A stretch of 64,000 nucleotides of DNA from Paramoeba atlantica (lineage: Eukaryota; Discosea), in NCBI GenBank assembly GCA_977017575.1, contig CDRNVI010000021.1:310001-374000 (forward strand), read 5' to 3'. The first letter of the stretch is position 1, and each line of letters begins with the position of its first letter. The notes beneath the pieces were generated by a model. The model ran no database searches. It saw nothing but the letters and a program-made list of their open reading frames with translations, and was not told where the DNA came from. The translations under genes were made by a program, and so were the position numbers. Shown here piece by piece: positions 20,034 to 28,904 of the stretch.

Positions 20034-20234
20034 AGACCATAATGCACATATGGCCAATTGTTACATTCGGTACTTTGTACATGGTTGAACAGAAATCTTG
20101 CCCCCCCCCCTCGCGGAAAAATTTGGTATGACAAAATAGCAAGATAGCACCTGTGTGCTATCATGAGCTCAATAACTGAGATTGCTCGAACATCACATGT
20201 TGATCTAGGTTTTTCTTAAAAGTATATTTTTTGC

Positions 20235-20308
20235 GCAGCGATTTAACGGGTGGGATCGACGAGGGACTTCCTCATCTTGGCGTTCTCGAATCCACGCTGC
20301 TAGATTTA
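20235..20308 (+). ncRNA. Candidate structured RNA repeat, copy 3 of 4
   Basis: Same flanking stems and bulge. The apical part is rewritten as GAGG-GACTT-CCTC, a self-complementary hairpin differing from copies 1 and 2, so pairing rather than sequence is conserved there. Confidence 0.42.
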
Positions 20309-20586
20309 TGGATAACATGGACTTATAGTATTTACAGAAGTTTTGCTTGTACATAAATGTATAAAAAGACTTGGAAACTAACAGGCATGAAAAGAAAATA
20401 TAAAAGAATTGACATTCAACTCAATCGACGGTCTTGCGGGACAACATACTCAGGCGCTGCTACAGGTAGAAGTATGCTACCATACAGCTCGATTCGGAGG
20501 AATCACTGTAGACTTTCAGTAAAACCATGTGCGACTCAGTTAAAAAGATTTATTATAAAATTTATTGCTGCATATCTTGATTGTAC

Positions 20587-20665
20587 GCAGCGATTTAACG
20601 GGTGGGATCGACGAGGGGCTTTATAGCCTCATCTCTACGTTCTCGAATCCACGCTGCTAGATTAA
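20587..20665 (+). ncRNA. Candidate structured RNA repeat, copy 4 of 4
   Basis: Same unit; the apical part is GAGGGGCTTTATAGCCTC, again self-complementary and longer than in copy 3. It ends TAGATTAA. Confidence 0.42.
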
Positions 20666-20820
20666 TACCAAATACAGCAACGCATACTCGGTGAAAAAAG
20701 CGATGGTTATTACAAAATTGCGAGAAGAAGTCAAGGGCGCCGGGGAAGAAACTTTTCAAGCCCTATACGTCACCAAGAAATGGATGAGGCGTAGTATTTT
20801 ATGAGATCTGTATCGAATAC

Positions 20821-20881
20821 TACCCCCCCTTACTTAATAAGGCTCTGTTTTTAGGGCAAAAAGACCCATTAAAGGGGGATA
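20821..20881. repeat. Short inverted-repeat element with C-tract end
   Basis: Begins TACCCCCCCTTACTTAATAA and ends CATTAAAGGGGGATA, giving imperfect terminal inverted repeats of the form TA(C/T)CCCCC(C)TT around ~30 bp. It resembles the elements at 23.9 and 24.2 kb, which share CCCCCC(T)TACTTAA. Confidence 0.6.
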
Positions 20882-21085
20882 CATGGAATACATTGTACAC
20901 ACAACTAGATTGTACATTCGCGTCACATTTTTTTCATTATTCTCAAACAAGGCCCTGCTGCATTATGATGCACTTTGTGCTGCTCTGGTAGATTAAAACA
21001 AAATGCCGCTTCGTGGCGGATTCGACAATTAATTTGACTCCCAGAAAATTTTCTTTGGTCTTCTAGAAAAAATAATATCCTTAAT

Positions 21086-21172
21086 ATTCCTATTATTAAT
21101 AGGAATCCTTAATAATTAAGGGGAGTGGGCGCGTAGCCCTATTAAACATGGGGTATAGAGTCTATACCCCAT
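21086..21172. repeat. Two hairpins, one a perfect 12-bp palindrome
   Basis: ATTCCTATTATTAATAGGAAT (21086-21106) is a near-perfect palindrome. The second, at 21148-21172, has 12-nt arms ATGGGGTATAGA and TCTATACCCCAT around one G. They lie ~90 bp before the next ORF and could act in RNA 3' processing or be element remnants. Confidence 0.7.
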
Positions 21173-21259
21173 AGTAGTATAACTCACCTCTCAAGCGTAC
21201 GTGATTGACTTGAAATTGGCTTGAAAAGCCTTTAGTATTGTCTTTTCGTTTTACTTCCA

Positions 21260-21661
21260 ATGCTATTACCTTCCTACCGGGCTTCCAGGTTGATAGATCC
21301 CTCAAGATTTCGACAACAGGTGTTGATTATGCGCGGGTTTCTAGACGCTGTAACAAATCGCAGTTGGAACGTTGGATGGGCGATGTTTCCTATGGATGTC
21401 CGCGTTATGATTAGCTTATGCTGTTGTATTCACTACATTTCTCGACACAATCGTTGGATGTGCGAGAGAGAGGATGTAGAACGTACAATGCTCCGCCGGT
21501 GGGGTGGCTCGGTAGAATCGGTCCGTAAAAGTTTGAGTAAGGAAGATCAAATCCGTGTTCGCACGTACGTTGATTTTGAAGACTATTGTGCGATGTTTAT
21601 TCCTAACTATTTGTTACACAAACCAGCGGGATTTCATGCTTTGGAGGGTGAAGAGGCATAA
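21260..21661 (+). CDS. Small conserved-looking protein, unknown
   Basis: A 133-residue ORF with balanced composition: hydrophobic core MFPMDVRVMISLCCCIHYIS, a basic helix (VERTMLRRWGGSVESVRKS) and a folded-looking C-terminus (VDFEDYCAMFIPNYLLHKP). No family was recognised. It lies + strand, in line with its neighbours, directly after a repeat island, and no competing frame is longer. Confidence 0.5.
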   Translation: MLLPSYRASRLIDPSRFRQQVLIMRGFLDAVTNRSWNVGWAMFPMDVRVMISLCCCIHYISRHNRWMCEREDVERTMLRRWGGSVESVRKSLSKEDQIRVRTYVDFEDYCAMFIPNYLLHKPAGFHALEGEEA

Positions 21662-22031
21662 AACATGTTTTATTTGCAGCGAAGTACGAGATAAAAAATA
21701 GGGCAGAACCCTTCAAAAAGAATGCTTGACTCCCGAATAACTGTGGTACGAGTTTTTACTTAAAATGTTGTTTATGTCAATTGCATTAGCGCCATAAATT
21801 TGAGTGGCAAAACCATAATTTTTTAGCTAAATATCACTAAAGATATTCAGGAAATGTAGCTTAAAGATGCATTCATTTAATAAAAACAAAATTGACAAAG
21901 TCATACAGTAAGATGTTGGTTAATTTCTCTATGATTCAATTCTACTTGAGCGAATTCTTTCAATTGCTCTTGCACACGGCTTTACCTCCAAAACTTTCTG
22001 ACATATAGGTCTTGATGGCCGAAATATTTCG
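21662..22031 (+). other. Intergenic stretch without recognised gene
   Basis: AT-rich leader before the dolichol kinase gene. No repeat or RNA gene seen. Confidence 0.55.
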
Positions 22032-23765
22032 ATGACCGAGAGATTGGTGACAGAGACTTGCGATTCATTACTTCAGCTTTCGTTTTTTGGGTTTCCACGT
22101 TTGACCTTGGAATCCGTTCTTTTAAACTCTGTAGCTGCAGGAGCTTGTATTGTTGCCTGGCAAAAAGATGAGTATCTTTTAAGCTACACTCTTTGTTTTC
22201 TTATTGGGTACTCCATTTACCTGGAAAGAAATTGTTTTCTAGGTACAAAAGAAAGGCCGCCTGAGGCTGCAGTTATTGGATTGCCGGCATGTCTGCTTTC
22301 TGCCCCGATTCTTTTGACTACTTCCCATTTGTTTGCTGTTGCCTCAAAAGGGAACGGATTTGGGGACGAACCTCTAGTAGAGGTTAGTCATGCTTCTGTC
22401 GTAGTTTTTCTTGTGCTGTTCTACTTCGTGCTGTCCGTCCTATACGTTCTGAGAACAGAATGCCGAAGGATATTTGCATCTATTAGCTTGCTTGTCTCTA
22501 TAATAGGATGGATGTTCAACCACTCTACCCTTCAATTAACTAAATCATGGTGTGATCTAACGTTTTCAATTGGAGTTGCTTTGCTTGGTCATAGTATAAT
22601 GCTTCAAATATCATCATACGTTTACACATTTGCAGACGAATTCTGCGCGTACCGGATTAGCAGAGAAGTGGGGTTTCTATTTAATGTATTTGCGGTCTTG
22701 TACACAAATCACTTTCTATTAGACTCTTACGCTACAGAGATTCGTGATGAACATAAAATTTTGTTCGCAACGTATTGCATCGCCCTCTACGGTTTGAGTC
22801 CTACAAGCAAGAAGCGAACTCGAACCTTACGTCGCCACTATTTAGCTTTGGCAAGTGCTATTGCCTTTATTTATATGTTTTTTCTCGTAAAATTTGGGAA
22901 AAACTTATATAAAAATTGGATTTCTGCGGCATTTCTATTTCATTTCTTGGCAGGTTGTATCTTTCTAGCACTTGTTCTGTACGTTACGTACCCTGTGCAG
23001 GGGTTTTCTCTACATGCGAAACATCAACCGAAAAAGTCGAATGCGCAGTGCTTTCTACGTATAGGCTGTACTCAAAAAATTATAGCACGCAAGGTTTTTC
23101 ATTACTTTTTTGTTTTTCTCACTTTTTGGGCTTTCTATTTCGAGTACAGCACTCAAATTTGCTTATACATACTTGAACTGATTACTATAGCGGCATTCTT
23201 TGTAGAACTGCTGCGTTCAAAACTATCCATAAAGTGGAAACTACGTCAACTTATTGATCGCTACTATCACGCGTACGCCGACGAACGCGATCGCGGTATA
23301 ATACGTAGTCATATCTACCTTTTGCTCGGTGTTACATTACCATTTCTCTCCTCCACTTACCCAGTGATTCAAAGCAAAGCTGACACAATAAAAGATTCGA
23401 GGTGCCTCCTAGCTCCTCCGTATATAGGAATTTTGGCCTTAGGAGTCGTGGATAGCACTGCGGCAGTGGCAGGAAGTATTTGGGGTACTCACAAATGGAA
23501 TGACTTATTCGGACTGCGTCATACACAACATACATATTTGTCTGCCAAAACTATTGAAGGTAGCATTGCGGCGCTTGTGATATCCACCTTAGTAGAAGTG
23601 TTTTTCAGATCAGGGCTAGGATATCCGACGTCTCTTTCTGATACTTTACACATCGCATTCAACATATCGCCCTTGTGCGTGGCGGAAGCAATGATAGACT
23701 CTTCCGATAATTTGCTTCTCCCTTTCTTCGCAATGATTTTGGAACAACTTAAAAGTACGTGTTGA
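22032..23765 (+). CDS. DOLK: Dolichol kinase (SEC59/DOLK-like)
   Basis: A 577-residue polytopic membrane protein, an ER enzyme that uses CTP to phosphorylate dolichol for N-glycosylation and GPI anchors. At least a dozen hydrophobic spans are visible. The C-terminal third carries family marks: RKVFHYFFVFLTF (a cytidylyltransferase-like RK.fH motif), GILALGVVDSTAAVAGSIWG, where family members have GxGDxxAS..G, and KTIEGSIAAL (family KSIEGT). The D of the first motif is kept (VVDSTAA). The N-terminal half is poorly conserved, as is usual for this family. Confidence 0.85.
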   Translation: MTERLVTETCDSLLQLSFFGFPRLTLESVLLNSVAAGACIVAWQKDEYLLSYTLCFLIGYSIYLERNCFLGTKERPPEAAVIGLPACLLSAPILLTTSHLFAVASKGNGFGDEPLVEVSHASVVVFLVLFYFVLSVLYVLRTECRRIFASISLLVSIIGWMFNHSTLQLTKSWCDLTFSIGVALLGHSIMLQISSYVYTFADEFCAYRISREVGFLFNVFAVLYTNHFLLDSYATEIRDEHKILFATYCIALYGLSPTSKKRTRTLRRHYLALASAIAFIYMFFLVKFGKNLYKNWISAAFLFHFLAGCIFLALVLYVTYPVQGFSLHAKHQPKKSNAQCFLRIGCTQKIIARKVFHYFFVFLTFWAFYFEYSTQICLYILELITIAAFFVELLRSKLSIKWKLRQLIDRYYHAYADERDRGIIRSHIYLLLGVTLPFLSSTYPVIQSKADTIKDSRCLLAPPYIGILALGVVDSTAAVAGSIWGTHKWNDLFGLRHTQHTYLSAKTIEGSIAALVISTLVEVFFRSGLGYPTSLSDTLHIAFNISPLCVAEAMIDSSDNLLLPFFAMILEQLKSTC

Positions 23766-23888
23766 ACTATTTTAGAATAAGTTAGTCAAAGTTAGTCAAA
23801 ATCTTAGTATCAGGGATACGCTGGGAAAATACATGAATTAAAGTGTTGAATTTTTTTTAGCGTGAATTTTATGCAAGATGTTACTTTG

Positions 23889-23954
23889 CCCCCCTTACTT
23901 AAGAGTCCTTAACTACTTAAGAGTTCTTGAGGCTTCGACGAAGCCTCGGGCTGC
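23889..23954. repeat. C-tract repeat plus perfect GC hairpin
   Basis: CCCCCCTTACTTAAGAGTCC at 23889-23908 is followed by a second ACTTAAGAG copy, then the perfect palindrome GAGGCTTCG/CGAAGCCTC at 23929-23947. The first sequence matches both arms of the inverted repeat at 24161-24214, ~250 bp away. Confidence 0.7.
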
Positions 23955-24127
23955 CTGCGGCACGAAGCGCCGCCAGATTACTTTTTTTAAATTTACCACT
24001 CCTGATGTGCGTGCGTAATGGGGAAGTATGTTTGGGGCCTCCTCGTGGTCTTCACTGGCACTTCTATCTTATCGATAATACAGACGCCGACCTTCATCAG
24101 AGAAAAAAACATAAGCAAGAAAAGTAA
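23927..24127 (+). CDS. Small repeat-associated ORF, GPPRGLxWH type (copy A)
   Basis: A ~66-codon frame whose C-terminal half aligns with an ORF at 53.5 kb: GEV-x2-GPPRGL-x-WH-x4-D-x3-ADL in both. In the aligned ~27 codons several differences are synonymous. The frame begins in the GC hairpin, so the true start is uncertain. It lies between two C-tract repeats (23889 and 24161) and is best read as part of the repeat element, intact or decayed. No function recognised. Confidence 0.35.
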   Translation: MRLRRSLGLPAARSAARLLFLNLPLLMCVRNGEVCLGPPRGLHWHFYLIDNTDADLHQRKKHKQEK

Positions 24128-24160
24128 CCGGCCATATTGAAATTTTGTGAAAAATACTGA

Positions 24161-24214
24161 CCCCCCACTTAAGAGTCCAAATGCCCAAAATCGGCGGACT
24201 CTTAAGTAGGGGGG
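24161..24214. repeat. Perfect C-tract inverted repeat (CCCCCC-ACTTAAGAGTCC)
   Basis: Left arm CCCCCCACTTAAGAGTCC (24161-24178), right arm GGACTCTTAAGTAGGGGGG (24196-24214), complementary throughout apart from one base next to the C-tract, around a 17-nt loop. Confidence 0.85.
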
Positions 24215-24579
24215 TGCAGTACCAAAATCGAACAAACACATAGACTACTCCTCTTCTCAGTAATTTCTATAAATGTCACTCCTAATTTTTCAGAAAAAAA
24301 TTATCGATTTTCAAAATATTATGTTTTTGAAGAAAAGAACAGGAAAAGCTAGGATAGAAGGGAGAACACCGCAGAAAAATTTGACCCTCACTTCCGACAA
24401 GGTCCTTGGATCACGTTCCGCGATAGCTTATCGAAGAAAAATAGCGTTTTTCCATCAGGCAGAATCATTTAATCAGGACTTTTTGCCTAACGATTCTCAT
24501 TAATTTCTATAAATATACAGTGTAACTATAAATTTTCTTTTTTCTTATAATTTACATTTATGGAAATTAATGAGAGGAG

Positions 24580-25055
24580 GAGTAATAGTAAGTGTAGTAG
24601 TAGTAGTAATACCGTATACCCCCCCAGTAAGAGAGATTCGGCCATTTCGACCCAAAACCAATTCTTTTACTGGGGGGTATACGGTAGTAGTAGTAGTAGT
24701 AGTAGTAGTACCGTAGACCCCCCCAGTAATAGAATCGATTTTGGGTCAAAATGGCCAAATCCTTGTTACTGGGGGGGGTATGCTTTTTGGGTGAGAAAGG
24801 ACCTGTTTTGTTCATGAGTGCGTTGATTTTCAGCCTATCCAACCCCGCAACCACGCCATTCGCTCCCTCGCAACGCCCTCACCCGCCCAAACACGCCCAC
24901 CCGCCCAAATACCCCCCCCCCCTCCAACGACCCTCCCGATCCAAATCCTTGTTACTGGGGGGGTCTATTACTGGGGGGGGTCTACGGTAGTAGTAGTAGT
25001 AGTAGTAAGTGTAGTAGTAGTAAGTGTAGTAGTAGTAAATGTAGTAGTTCACTTA
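24580..25055. repeat. TAG/GTA microsatellite hosting ultra-short palindromic elements
   Basis: Tracts of (GTA)n/(TAG)n flank two ~75-bp units, 24610-24686 and 24709-24782, that are inverted copies of one another. Each has terminal inverted repeats TACCGTA(T/G)ACCCCCCCAGTA and TTACTGGGGGG(G) and a shared core GGCCATTT(T/C)GACCCAAAA. Partial copies (CCAAATCCTTGTTACTGGGG, then ATTACTGGGG) recur at 24938-24990, just before another (TAG)n run. The units look inserted into, or amplified together with, the trinucleotide repeat. Confidence 0.8.
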
Positions 25056-25106
25056 CTAATAGTAATACTATTTCTTTTTTAATCGTAGCACTATTTTTTA
25101 TCAGAT

Positions 25107-25943
25107 ATGAGTTCTATGGATTCTCAGGAGCAGAAAATATTTCCTGCAAAAATTCGTGGTGCAAAATTTCCACAGGAAATTGAGCTTGCACGCTTCATTG
25201 GCAATGTTACGCACGATGAACCGTCGTTTGCACCTGATACACCAGCATGCAACTGGCGCTGCACTAAATGTGACTCTTCAGGTCGTATAAGCTTGATAGG
25301 CTTGGAGGGTCCCAATTATGGTTCCCTAAAAGGGTCACTGGCATGGTCTTGGCTCCCGCTAAGCATTAAAAAAGTAAGAATTATACTCACTTCACTTTCA
25401 GGATTCATACTCACGGACATTCTTCCTAACGGTATGAATGAGCTGCATCTAGAAGCAAACTTTTTTGGGGGAGACTTCGACGCTACTTCACTTCCACTTG
25501 ATCTTACTACCCTCTCAATTCGCAATAATCGTTTTAGTGGCGCTCTTGAGTTGATAAAGCTGCCTGATAAATTGCGCATTGCCAATTTTTCGGTTAACAA
25601 GTTTTTGGGGCATATTGATCTTAGCAACTTGCCTCCGGCGTTGGACAAGCTCTACTTGAATCAAAATAGATTTTCAGGGCAGCTTGATTTGTCACGACTT
25701 CCAATTCCACTTACGGAGCTCTTTGTATATCGCAATATGTTTGAAGGCGAGCTGGGACTGGGCTCCTTACCCCCCAATTTGAAATATATTGCTGCATGGG
25801 ACAATAACTTTAGTGGAGTCCGTGATTACAGCAACCTACCGGATCTCGTGGAAGAGATTAATCTTTCAATGAACCATATTCGACTTGCGCGGGATTCACC
25901 CGTGCCTCACACGGTGAAAATCGGTAAACAACGGCGGAATTAA
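25107..25943 (+). CDS. Leucine-rich repeat protein (copy 2)
   Basis: A 278-residue paralogue of the LRR protein at 11.3 kb. An N-terminal cap with C-NW-RC-x2-CDSSGRI (~residues 48-60) leads into about seven ~23-residue repeats, for instance LPPALDKLYLNQNRFSGQLD and LPIPLTELFVYRNMFEGEL. No signal peptide or transmembrane span. It lies directly downstream of the C-tract/microsatellite island, mirroring copy 1, which precedes an island. Confidence 0.85.
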   Translation: MSSMDSQEQKIFPAKIRGAKFPQEIELARFIGNVTHDEPSFAPDTPACNWRCTKCDSSGRISLIGLEGPNYGSLKGSLAWSWLPLSIKKVRIILTSLSGFILTDILPNGMNELHLEANFFGGDFDATSLPLDLTTLSIRNNRFSGALELIKLPDKLRIANFSVNKFLGHIDLSNLPPALDKLYLNQNRFSGQLDLSRLPIPLTELFVYRNMFEGELGLGSLPPNLKYIAAWDNNFSGVRDYSNLPDLVEEINLSMNHIRLARDSPVPHTVKIGKQRRN

Positions 25944-26245
25944 CCCATCATTACACAAAAAAACATTTCATTTCCTCCATTTTTTTAATTCTCCAGGCAT
26001 CTGCATTGTCAGCATACCCTCCAATATCTTAGACGGTGTTACAGGATAACATAACCCCGTTATCGTGTTACAGGTATGTTATTTCCGGTCCCAGTTTATA
26101 ACTTTTCAGCTTCCACGATAATTAGTTTTAGTTAGTTTTAAGTGCTTTAACTATGATTAAATGCAGTTTCATACATTTAATTTACTAAGGTCGTTTTTTG
26201 GTATTGTGGTAGCACTCTTCGTAATTCGTTGCCATTACCTTACAA
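25944..26245 (+). other. Intergenic stretch without recognised gene
   Basis: AT-rich sequence with a small direct repeat (GTGTTACAGG, twice near 26037 and 26064). Nothing else supported. Confidence 0.55.
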
Positions 26246-27526
26246 ATGTCCGATCGCAGTGCTTTGCAATCACTGTGTGAAAATTTATCTAACATAGAAC
26301 TCTCAAGAGACGAGGGCATCAACTTTTTTCAGAGTACTGATAATGTGGGTTCCTTGCAAAATAGTGCGAAAAGGGAAAATCAACCCGACAAAGATACGCC
26401 AAAAACGGAAGCTACTTTTTCAGAGTGCTTTGATTTACTTGAGTGCATCTTTGACAGAAATCTACACAGCGAGCGTGACAGCGAATCTGAAATCACTACT
26501 GAATCAGACGTCTCGAACACTGAACAAGAATACCACATGGATTTACCTACAGAGCTACTTCCATTGGATGTGGAAAAACCGAACCGCTCTTGTCCCATTC
26601 CTTCGCCGCACACTGTATGGAAAGCCCGCCACAAACAGACGTCAAGGCTATACGCTGTGAAATTTTTATCATCGCGAAACAGTAATCACGTTTCTGCAGA
26701 ACGTGCCATACATACGGAGGTTAAGACACATCGCGTGTTGTCACATCCGTATATCATTCGACTATGTGGTTACTATGCAAACGTACGCTCCGAAGTCCAC
26801 GTTACAAAAAGACCACATAAAGGACTACCTGCCCTCGTACTGGAGTACATCGAGAGTGGAAGTTTGGATCGACAAATTAAAAACCGCCGGACCCAGAAGA
26901 ATTTTCCAGTGTTCGAGGAATGGGAGGCCTCTCACATCATCTCCCAGTTGTGTAGTGCTGTGAGATACCTTCATGAGGTGCATAAAATAGCTCACTGTGA
27001 CATAAAACCTGGGAATGTTCTGTACGACCGCCAGCGTAGAAGAGTAAAACTGGCTGATTTTGGACTCGCCTGGGGACCCAGACAATTTGAAAGCGTAGCA
27101 AAAGAATCTTCTGCTCAAAGCGCGGAGCTCATTCTAAGTAGCAACGCGTGCAAAGGAACACTGGACTATATGGCCCCAGAACAGGTATCTGGCGAGATAA
27201 ACAAGGAGAGCCTGCGAAAAGTTGATGTGTGGAGCATTGGCGTGTGCGCCTATGAACTTCTTTTCGGCAAGCCACCGTTTCACCGTGACTCCATATCATC
27301 TACGTTGCACGCGATAGTACATGACAGCGTAGATTTCGAACATGCCCTCAGAAATAATACCACCGAAAACAACAAAAAGATAGAAACGTCTATCTCTGCT
27401 CAAGCCCGAAGCTTTATTGAAAATTGCTTATCTATCGACCTTAAATCTCGACCGAACATTGATAGCATAATCAAACATGAGTGGCTGAATTTGGTTCAAC
27501 AGTACGAAAGACAACCAAACCCGTGA
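26246..27526 (+). CDS. Serine/threonine protein kinase with atypical nucleotide loop
   Basis: A 426-residue protein. The N-terminal ~115 residues are acidic and disordered. The kinase domain follows: VWKARHK, YAVKFL (ATP-anchoring Lys), HCDIKPGNVL catalytic loop, ADFGLAW (DFG), GTLDYMAPE activation end, DVWSIGVCAYELLFGKPPF and a final helix with SRPNIDSIIKHEWL. Catalytic Asp, Asn and DFG are present, so it may be active. Two oddities: HRD is HCD, and the glycine-rich loop before VWKAR reads PNRSCPIPSPHT with no glycine. The subfamily is unclear; GxPPF and HEWL resemble Aurora/CAMK-like kinases. Confidence 0.9.
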   Translation: MSDRSALQSLCENLSNIELSRDEGINFFQSTDNVGSLQNSAKRENQPDKDTPKTEATFSECFDLLECIFDRNLHSERDSESEITTESDVSNTEQEYHMDLPTELLPLDVEKPNRSCPIPSPHTVWKARHKQTSRLYAVKFLSSRNSNHVSAERAIHTEVKTHRVLSHPYIIRLCGYYANVRSEVHVTKRPHKGLPALVLEYIESGSLDRQIKNRRTQKNFPVFEEWEASHIISQLCSAVRYLHEVHKIAHCDIKPGNVLYDRQRRRVKLADFGLAWGPRQFESVAKESSAQSAELILSSNACKGTLDYMAPEQVSGEINKESLRKVDVWSIGVCAYELLFGKPPFHRDSISSTLHAIVHDSVDFEHALRNNTTENNKKIETSISAQARSFIENCLSIDLKSRPNIDSIIKHEWLNLVQQYERQPNP

Positions 27527-27734
27527 TTAGAATAGATTCTATTCTTTTTCCAAACATCCTAGAGTTCAATATGTATTGTTAGAAAAAACAATCGTAACCC
27601 TACGAACACTCCCATTACCCTACTGAGCTCTGTTCCTTTTTTCCTCTCCTCCACATCTCTCAACACCTCAAAAATAATAATACACTAGCGACCTTTCTAT
27701 TTCCTTCCCTTCCCCTCCCCCTTCCCCCCCTCCC

Positions 27735-28739
27735 ATGGACGTCAAAATCCTCGCCTCGCGGCCGGACTACCTCGAGTTCGCGCTCCACCACGTCGACAAC
27801 TCCCTGGCCAACGCGCTGCGCCGGGTCATGATCTCCGAGGTCCCGATGCTCGCGATCGATGAGGTCACGATCCGGTCCAACACCAGCGTGATCCACGACG
27901 AGATGCTGGCCCACCGGCTCGGGATGGTCCCGATCTGGTCCGCGGCCGCCCCCCAGATGAACCTCGCGTGGGGGTGCCCCTGTGAGGGGGGCGTCGGGTG
28001 TACCCGGTGCACCGTGGAGATGGAGCTCGCGGTACGGTGCCGTGTCGGGGAGCTCTCCCGCGCGGTGACGGCCTCGGATCTCCGCGTGACCCCGGGGCCG
28101 CTGGCGGAGCAAGTTTACCCGGTGAAAGGGACCCATAACGAGGGGAAAGGGGTGTGGTTGTGTACCCTGGGTCCGGGACAGGAGGTTAACCTGCGGTGTG
28201 TGGTGCGTAAAGGGATTGCAAAGGAACATGCGAAGTGGATGCCGGTGGCGACGGTGGGGATGCAGTATGAGTCGGAGATTACGTTGCATGAGGAGGCGCT
28301 GGGGAGGCTCTCGCTGGCGGAGAGGAAGGCGTTTCCAAAGGTGTGCCCTGTGGGGGTGTTTGCGTATGATGAATTTCATGATGAGATTGTGGTAGAAAAC
28401 GCGGACAAGTGTATCTTTTGTCAGGATTGCGTCCAGCCGGAGGGATCAAAGGAGGAACTGGTGACGGTTCGGTACAAATCCCCGTCGTTGAACAAATACA
28501 ATTACGTTTTCCGTGTGGAGGGTATAGGTGTGTTGCCCATGGAATATATCTTGCGGACCGCAGTGGAAGTGCTAGTCAATAAACTTACTACTTTTAAAGA
28601 TTCATTATCTGGAGAAAAGGAAGCGAAAAAGGTGAGCAAAGGTGAGGATATTCAAAATGCACCAGAAAAGAATGATGGGGGGCCCTTTGCAAGTGAGACG
28701 CCACCAGATACAGGTTTGATGAGCGTAGCCTGGGTATAA
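27735..28739 (+). CDS. RPB3: RNA polymerase II subunit RPB3
   Basis: A 334-residue RPB3/alpha-like subunit that dimerises with RPB11 to nucleate Pol II assembly. Order: the alpha-like dimerisation strand and helix (NSLANALRRVMISEVPMLAI), the zinc site with CPCEGGVGCTRC in the insert domain, and GIAKEHAKWMPVATV, a signature shared with RPB3 of other eukaryotes, followed by the C-terminal dimerisation helices. It ends with a ~45-residue charged tail. The leader is almost pure pyrimidine, and the gene switches from C-rich to G-rich near 28.0-28.1 kb. Confidence 0.9.
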   Translation: MDVKILASRPDYLEFALHHVDNSLANALRRVMISEVPMLAIDEVTIRSNTSVIHDEMLAHRLGMVPIWSAAAPQMNLAWGCPCEGGVGCTRCTVEMELAVRCRVGELSRAVTASDLRVTPGPLAEQVYPVKGTHNEGKGVWLCTLGPGQEVNLRCVVRKGIAKEHAKWMPVATVGMQYESEITLHEEALGRLSLAERKAFPKVCPVGVFAYDEFHDEIVVENADKCIFCQDCVQPEGSKEELVTVRYKSPSLNKYNYVFRVEGIGVLPMEYILRTAVEVLVNKLTTFKDSLSGEKEAKKVSKGEDIQNAPEKNDGGPFASETPPDTGLMSVAWV

Positions 28740-28904
28740 TTTCCCTGTTCTATTGTGTTGCCCACCTTTCTGAGGGTTGTAATTCATAAAACACAAGAAA
28801 CGAAGAATATTTTTTTGCTTAAGAATCTATTTTATAGAGGATACTGTTTACACAAGCCCTTGTGCCTGCTTTGATTTCAATTCATATTTCTTAGTTAAAC
28901 CGAT

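Noticed and set aside
20357-20626. 89-codon ORF between repeat copies 3 and 4
   Set aside because: It runs into the structured repeat and has no protein-like core. A short open stretch just downstream (20700-20805) reads more like protein but is too short to call.
19825-20665. Reading the four-copy repeat as functional tRNA genes
   Set aside because: There are A/B-box-like words and paired ends, but the T-arm and D-arm cannot form and the B box has an extra dinucleotide.
23889-25055. CRISPR-like array
   Set aside because: Repeats are palindromic, unequal in spacing and lie among eukaryotic genes; there are no spacers of constant length.
27660-28379. 239-codon minus-strand ORF opposite RPB3
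   Set aside because: RPB3 is certain on the + strand, and GC-rich DNA lacks stops in the antisense frame.
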